Positions 15,362 through 19,127 of a stretch of DNA of 19,127 bases are shown here, piece by piece (position 1 is the stretch's first letter; the number at the start of each line of letters is the position of its first letter). The DNA comes from an uncultured Oscillospiraceae bacterium. GTDB taxonomy: Bacteria; Bacillota; Clostridia; Oscillospirales; Acutalibacteraceae. The position numbers and the translations under genes were made by a program. Location: the NCBI GenBank assembly GCA_900554525.1, contig USHL01000006.1, positions 1 to 19,127 on the forward strand, written 5' to 3'. The notes below the pieces were generated by a model. It saw only the letters and a program-made list of their open reading frames with translations, searched no databases and was not told where the DNA came from.

Positions 15362-16042
15362 TTAGAATTGCCGCCGCAGCTTTATAAGCGCCGACTTTTC
15401 GATTCTGGAAACATAGCTTCGGGAAATCCCCAGCTTTGCGGCGATTTCCTTCTGCGTAAGCTCTTCGCAGCCGCCGATACCGTACCGCAGGCGGATTATC
15501 TCCTTTTCCCGCTCATCAAGACACACCGGCATTATCACCTTTAACTTTTCAAGCTTGAGCTTTGTATCGATTTCATCGGATATGTCGCTCTGGTCGGCAA
15601 TAACATCAATAAGGGTAAGCGCATTTCCGTCCTTGTCGGTATCGATGGGATCACTGATAAAAACATCCTGCGCCGTCTTTTTCTGATTGCGGAAAAACAT
15701 CAGTATTTCATTTTCTATACAGCGGGCGGCATAGGTTGCAAGGTGTATGCCCTTTTCGCTGTTAAATGTAGAAACCGCCTTGATAAGACCTATTGTTCCT
15801 ATTGAGATCATATCGTCCTGGTCGGCGCCGGTATTGTAGTATTTCTTGACTATATGGGCTACCAGACGCAGATTATGCTCTATCAGCTTATTTCTCGCTT
15901 CACCGTCGCCCGCACGGCTTTTTTCGAGAAGCTCCGCCTCTTCCGCAGCCGAAAGAGGCGGCGGAAACGACCCAGCCCCTGTCACATGCAGTGCAAAATA
16001 ATATATGCTGGAAGCCAGCTCCATCAACAGACTGAAAAACAA
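15362..16042 (-). CDS. sigK: RNA polymerase sporulation sigma factor K (pro-sigma-K)
   Basis: Seen: 226 residues. A hydrophobic N-terminal segment (about 2-22) leads into SFPPPLSAAEEAELL, the usual junction between pro-sequence and mature sigma K. Region 2 follows with RNKLIEHNLRLVAHIVKKYY, DDMISIGTIGLIKAV and HLATYAARCIENEILMFFR. Then KTAQDVFISDPIDTDKDGN, region 4 LDEREKEIIRLRYGIGG, and the helix-turn-helix TQKEIAAKLGISRSYVSRIEKSA (195-217). Known: sigma K drives late mother-cell genes for spore coat and cortex, and in Bacillus is made as a pro-protein cleaved by the membrane protease SpoIVFB. The TTG start is chosen because GAGGGGA sits 5 bases before it; the next ATG (16024) has no ribosome binding site. 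The gene is continuous, with no skin-type insertion. SigE is less likely given the FPPPLS junction. Confidence 0.93.
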   Translation of the reverse strand: MFFSLLMELASSIYYFALHVTGAGSFPPPLSAAEEAELLEKSRAGDGEARNKLIEHNLRLVAHIVKKYYNTGADQDDMISIGTIGLIKAVSTFNSEKGIHLATYAARCIENEILMFFRNQKKTAQDVFISDPIDTDKDGNALTLIDVIADQSDISDEIDTKLKLEKLKVIMPVCLDEREKEIIRLRYGIGGCEELTQKEIAAKLGISRSYVSRIEKSALIKLRRQF

Positions 16043-16047
16043 AGCAA

Positions 16048-16054
16048 TCCCCTC
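16048..16054 (-). promoter_or_regulatory. Ribosome binding site that supports the TTG start of sigK
   Basis: Minus strand GAGGGGA followed by TTGCT and then TTG. It is the only Shine-Dalgarno-like sequence near the 5' end of the frame and argues for the TTG at 16042 over the in-frame ATG at 16024. This matters because the longer start keeps the whole hydrophobic pro-sequence. Confidence 0.7.
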
Positions 16055-16164
16055 ATTTCACGGTTATGCTTTAATATATGTAGCCGAAAGCTTGCCACTT
16101 GCAAGTCCCGTCAAATAATTCGCCTGTTTCACAAAGCTATGCCGCACTGTCCGCAGTATAATTT

Positions 16165-16197
16165 AAAAAACACGGAACGGCTTCAGCCGTTCCGTGC
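16165..16197 (-). terminator. Intrinsic terminator after lysA
   Basis: On the minus strand CACGGAACGGC and GCCGTTCCGTG form an 11-bp perfect stem around the tetraloop TGAA, followed by six T residues. It lies 8 bases after the lysA stop codon and closes the dapF-dapL-lysA operon ahead of sigK. Confidence 0.95.
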
Positions 16198-16204
16198 TTA
16201 TGTT

Positions 16205-17500
16205 TTAAATATCAAGTCTTGCAATATCTTCGGGCGTTTCTCGCCTTACGGCGATATAATCCCCGTTTTTCGAAAGCATTACCACCGCGGGGCGTGGCAG
16301 ACGGTTGTAATTAGACGCCATAGAATAATTATACGCTCCGGTTGTCAATACCGCTAAAATCTCGCCGCGGCGCGGTTTCGGCAGCTTTACATTTTCCTGA
16401 ATAAGGTCGCCCGATTCACAGCAGCGGCCCGCTATCGCAGCGGTAAAATCCTTTTCCGCGTCGGCGCGTGAGGCCAAAATCACCGTATAAGGCGATTCAT
16501 ACAGCGCATAGCGCGGATTGTCGGTCATACCGCCGTCTACCGACACATAATTTTTATATCCCCTTATCTGCTTTACGCTGCCTACCGTATAAAGGGTCAT
16601 GCCCGCGTCTGCTACTATGCTCCTGCCCGGTTCCATCATAATTTTAGGCTTAGGGAAGCCCAGCTTATCACATTCCGAATCAAGCGCTTCGCCAACCTCG
16701 CGGATCTTTTCCGCGTAATCAATTTCGGGATCGCTTTCGGTATACCGCACCCCAAAGCCGCCGCCGAGATTTATTATCTCTGCGGTATAGCCAAGCGTTT
16801 CCCTGACCTCGGCCGCAAAGCGGAGCATTATGCCGAGCGCGTCCACAAACGGGTCGGACTCAAAAACCTGCGAGCCGACATGGCAGTGAAAGCCGCACAG
16901 CTCGATATTATTAAGCGTGAGAATATATTTTACGGTCTCTTTCGCCTGACCGGTCCCGATAGCTATTCCGAATTTGGAATCAACCGCGCCGGTGGAAATT
17001 TTCTTATGGGTATGCGGGTCAATGCCCGGGGTCACCCTTAAAAGAAGCTTCTGCCTTTTGCCGTTTTCTCCCGCAATGCGGTCGAGCGCCGCAAGCTCAT
17101 CTTCGTTATCGGCTATGAAATATCCTACGCCCTTTTCAAGCGCAAACCGTATATCGGCGTCGGTCTTATTGTTTCCGTGAAAAAAGCTCTTCTCCATCGG
17201 GAAGCCCGCCGACGAGGCGGTGTATATCTCACCGGCCGAAACCAGATCGGTGCTGATGCCCTCCTCAGCCATTATACGGTAAATCTGCTTGGCCGAAAAG
17301 GCCTTGCTTGCAAATTCGGGCGCCGAGCCGGCGGGGAGATATTTCTCCATTGCCGATTTATAAATACGCACCTTTTCACGGATCTTTTCCTCATCCATAA
17401 GGTAAAGCGGCGTGCCGTATTTTTCAGCCAGCTCTACCGTATCAAAGCCCGCGAAGGTCAGATGCCCCTTTTTGTTTACTGAAAGATTGTCGCAAATCAT
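16205..17500 (-). CDS. lysA: Diaminopimelate decarboxylase
   Basis: Seen: 431 residues. The alanine-racemase-like barrel carries the PLP lysine Lys66 in FASKAFSAKQ, HGNNK (108-112), GFHCHVGSQ (203-211), the phosphate-binding INLGGGFG (243-250) and EPGRS (290-294). The C-terminal domain supplies GRCCESGDLI with Cys361 and Glu362, and GAYNYSMASNYN. Known: LysA decarboxylates meso-diaminopimelate to L-lysine in the cytoplasm using PLP. The length is typical of the family. The ATG has an AAGGAG 9 bases upstream and starts only 10 bases after the dapL stop, so it is co-transcribed. All expected catalytic residues are present. Last gene of its operon. Confidence 0.97.
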   Translation of the reverse strand: MICDNLSVNKKGHLTFAGFDTVELAEKYGTPLYLMDEEKIREKVRIYKSAMEKYLPAGSAPEFASKAFSAKQIYRIMAEEGISTDLVSAGEIYTASSAGFPMEKSFFHGNNKTDADIRFALEKGVGYFIADNEDELAALDRIAGENGKRQKLLLRVTPGIDPHTHKKISTGAVDSKFGIAIGTGQAKETVKYILTLNNIELCGFHCHVGSQVFESDPFVDALGIMLRFAAEVRETLGYTAEIINLGGGFGVRYTESDPEIDYAEKIREVGEALDSECDKLGFPKPKIMMEPGRSIVADAGMTLYTVGSVKQIRGYKNYVSVDGGMTDNPRYALYESPYTVILASRADAEKDFTAAIAGRCCESGDLIQENVKLPKPRRGEILAVLTTGAYNYSMASNYNRLPRPAVVMLSKNGDYIAVRRETPEDIARLDI

Positions 17501-17510
17501 CGGTTTCTCC

Positions 17511-18698
17511 TTAAAGCAGAGCCTGAAGCCGTTTTGCCGCCTCGACGGTGTTCTCGCGGCTGCCGAACGAGGTCAGGCGGAAATAACCCTCTCCCGCGGC
17601 GCCGAAGCCCGCGCCCGGAGTGCCGACTATCTGCGCGTTTTGGAGGAGATAGTCGAAAAATTCCCAAGACTTCATACCGTCCGGGCACCTGAGCCAGAGA
17701 TAAGGCGAGCATTTTCCGCCGGTAAACCCAATTCCCTTTGCGGTTAAAACCTCGCCGATTATGCGGGCGTTCTCCATATAATAACCGATAGACTCGCGGC
17801 ACTGCTTCTGCCCTTCCGGCGTAAGCGCCGCCTCTGCCGCGCGCTGCACCACATAGGGCACGCCGTTGAATTTGGTAGCCTGCCTGCGTGACCATAGGAA
17901 AGAGAGCTTTTCATCACCGACAGTAAGCTCGTCGGGGAAGACCGACCATGCGCAGCGGGTTCCGGTAAAGCCCGCGGTTTTTGAAAAGCTGCAAACCTCG
18001 ACCGCGCAGGTTTTCGCGCCCTCGACCTCGTATATCGAATGGGGATAATCACCCTCGATAAACGCCTCGTAGGCCGAATCAAAGATGATAAGCGAACCGG
18101 TTTTATTGGCAAAATCTATCCATTTCTTCAGGCCCTCGCGGCTGTAAACCGCGCCGGTCGGGTTGTTGGGGGAGCAAAGATAAATCACATAGCTTTTTTC
18201 GGCAATGCCGTCGGGTGTCGGCAAAAAGCCGTTATCCCAGCCGCCCTTTAAAAAGGTTACCTTTCTTCCGCTCATAATGTTGCTGTCGAGATATACCGGA
18301 TAGACCGGGTCGGGGATAAGCACTTCATTGTCGCCTAAAATATCGACGATATTGCCGACGTCGCTCTTGGCGCCGTCCGAGACAAAAATTTCCCCTGCGG
18401 AAAGCGTCACCGGGAATTTCCCATAGTATTTCGCGATAGCTTCCCTTAAAAAATCATAGCCGTACTCCGGCGCATAGCCGCGGAAGGTAGCTGCGTTTCC
18501 CATCTCATCAGCCGCCTTTTTCATCGCGTCTACCACTGCTCCCGAAAGCGGGAGGGTTACGTCGCCGATACCGAGACGCACTATTTCAGCGTCGGGGTTA
18601 GCCCGGGAATACGCGTTTACTCTTTTGGCGATTTCCGAAAAAAGATAATTCTTTTTGACGTTAAAGTAATTTTCGTTTATTTTGATTTTAAGACTCAT
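17511..18698 (-). CDS. dapL: LL-diaminopimelate aminotransferase
   Basis: Seen: 395 residues from MSLKIKINENYF. Family signatures are KKNYLFSEIAKRVNAY (15-30), RLGIGDVTLPL (41-51), GYDFLREAIA (80-89), the substrate/PLP region SDGAKSDVGNI (107-117), CSPNNPTGAV (175-184), FDSAYEAFI (206-214) and the PLP lysine Lys240 in SFSKTAGFTGTRC. Known: DapL converts tetrahydrodipicolinate directly to LL-DAP with glutamate as amino donor, bypassing the succinylase, acetylase and dehydrogenase routes. The start is chosen by homology to the usual SLKIN..YF N-terminus, with CGGAG upstream; an in-frame extension to 18782 lies inside dapF and is unlikely. It overlaps the end of dapF by 11 bases, pointing to coupled translation. 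Confidence 0.97.
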   Translation of the reverse strand: MSLKIKINENYFNVKKNYLFSEIAKRVNAYSRANPDAEIVRLGIGDVTLPLSGAVVDAMKKAADEMGNAATFRGYAPEYGYDFLREAIAKYYGKFPVTLSAGEIFVSDGAKSDVGNIVDILGDNEVLIPDPVYPVYLDSNIMSGRKVTFLKGGWDNGFLPTPDGIAEKSYVIYLCSPNNPTGAVYSREGLKKWIDFANKTGSLIIFDSAYEAFIEGDYPHSIYEVEGAKTCAVEVCSFSKTAGFTGTRCAWSVFPDELTVGDEKLSFLWSRRQATKFNGVPYVVQRAAEAALTPEGQKQCRESIGYYMENARIIGEVLTAKGIGFTGGKCSPYLWLRCPDGMKSWEFFDYLLQNAQIVGTPGAGFGAAGEGYFRLTSFGSRENTVEAAKRLQALL

Positions 18699-19127
18699 AG
18701 GTGTACACTCCGTCATAAACTTTTTCTGCCGGACCGCGCATAAAGACGCGCCCGTCGTCATTGTATGTGATGTATAGCTCACCGCATTTTAAATGAACCG
18801 CAATTTCCGCGCCATGCCTGCAATAGCCGTTCTCAACCGCCGCTACCGCCGCCGCGCAGGCTCCGGTGCCGCAGGCGAAGGTTTCGCCGCTGCCGCGCTC
18901 CCAGACACGCATTTCAAGATTTTTTTCATCAATTACACGGATAAACTCGGTATTTACCTGCTCGGGGAAAATCGGGCTGAACTCAAAGCCCGGGCCGATT
19001 TTTTCGAGGTCTAAGCCTTGAATTTCATCACAGAAAACCACCGCATGCGGGTTGCCCATAGAAACGCAGGTGACTTCGTATTCTTTGTCAAGGACGGTGA
19101 TCTTCTCTTTGACGGCAGTATCACCCG
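18688..19127 (-). CDS. dapF: Diaminopimelate epimerase (partial, N-terminus beyond window)
   Basis: Seen: the frame is open from the stop at 18688 to the window edge, about 145 residues of the C-terminal half. It contains VSMGNPHAVVF, then EQVNTEFIRVID and RVWERGSGETFACGTGACA, which holds the second catalytic Cys of the pair and the substrate-binding GSGET segment. The first catalytic Cys is outside the window. Known: DapF epimerises LL-DAP to meso-DAP, the direct precursor of both lysine and peptidoglycan cross-links, by a two-cysteine racemase mechanism. Its product feeds LysA, two genes downstream. An internal ATG at 19059 (MGNPH) is not the true start, because the conserved sequence continues upstream of it. 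Confidence 0.96.
   Translation of the reverse strand, partial: GDTAVKEKITVLDKEYEVTCVSMGNPHAVVFCDEIQGLDLEKIGPGFEFSPIFPEQVNTEFIRVIDEKNLEMRVWERGSGETFACGTGACAAAVAAVENGYCRHGAEIAVHLKCGELYITYNDDGRVFMRGPAEKVYDGVYTYES

Noticed and set aside
16043..16164. A sporulation sigma-E or sigma-K promoter ahead of sigK
   Set aside because: CATA-type -10 sequences occur (for example CATATATTA and CATAGCTT) but none has a matching -35 at the right distance, so I did not call one.

Overview
The window reads as chromosomal DNA of a spore-forming clostridial Firmicute (Bacillota). The evidence is an intact sporulation sigma factor K, an LL-diaminopimelate aminotransferase (DapL) lysine/peptidoglycan pathway, Gram-positive lipoproteins and strong AGGAG-type ribosome binding sites, with roughly balanced base composition. 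An Oscillospiraceae/Ruminococcaceae-like gut or rumen anaerobe is my best guess; that placement is inference. All ten genes that I accept lie on the minus strand, so the biological reading order runs from base 19127 down to base 1. No tRNA, rRNA, CRISPR array, insertion sequence or phage gene is visible.

Region A (19127-16165): the end of dapF, then dapL and lysA, overlapping or closely spaced and closed by a strong intrinsic terminator. They encode the last steps from tetrahydrodipicolinate to LL-DAP, meso-DAP and lysine.

Region B (16042-14007): sigK, encoding pro-sigma-K with an uninterrupted reading frame, then an FAD-dependent oxidoreductase of the FAD_oxidored type, closed by a second strong terminator.

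Region C (13905-1): a cell-surface carbohydrate operon, the least ordinary part. In order it encodes: (i) a 943-residue clan GH-A glycoside hydrolase-like protein with a CBM9-like C-terminus and no signal peptide; (ii) translationally coupled to it through an ATGA overlap, a 1871-residue secreted protein with an Fn3-like module, a jelly-roll-like module, seven divergent ~190-residue repeats and a C-terminal membrane anchor; (iii) a lipoprotein solute-binding protein with a long low-complexity tether; (iv) an 879-residue lipoprotein that is a second clan GH-A glycoside hydrolase; then a terminator and, only 18 bases beyond its stem, (v) a secreted protein cut by the window edge whose N-terminal domain matches the jelly-roll-like module of the giant protein. 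No ABC permease, ATPase or regulator is present in the window.

My working model, an inference, is a surface apparatus in which the giant repeat protein and the tethered enzyme capture and cut a glycan, the solute-binding protein collects the product, and the signal-less enzyme acts inside the cell or leaves by an unrecognised route. No gene-free stretch exceeds 300 bases; the longest, 13749-14006, holds a terminator and a candidate promoter.
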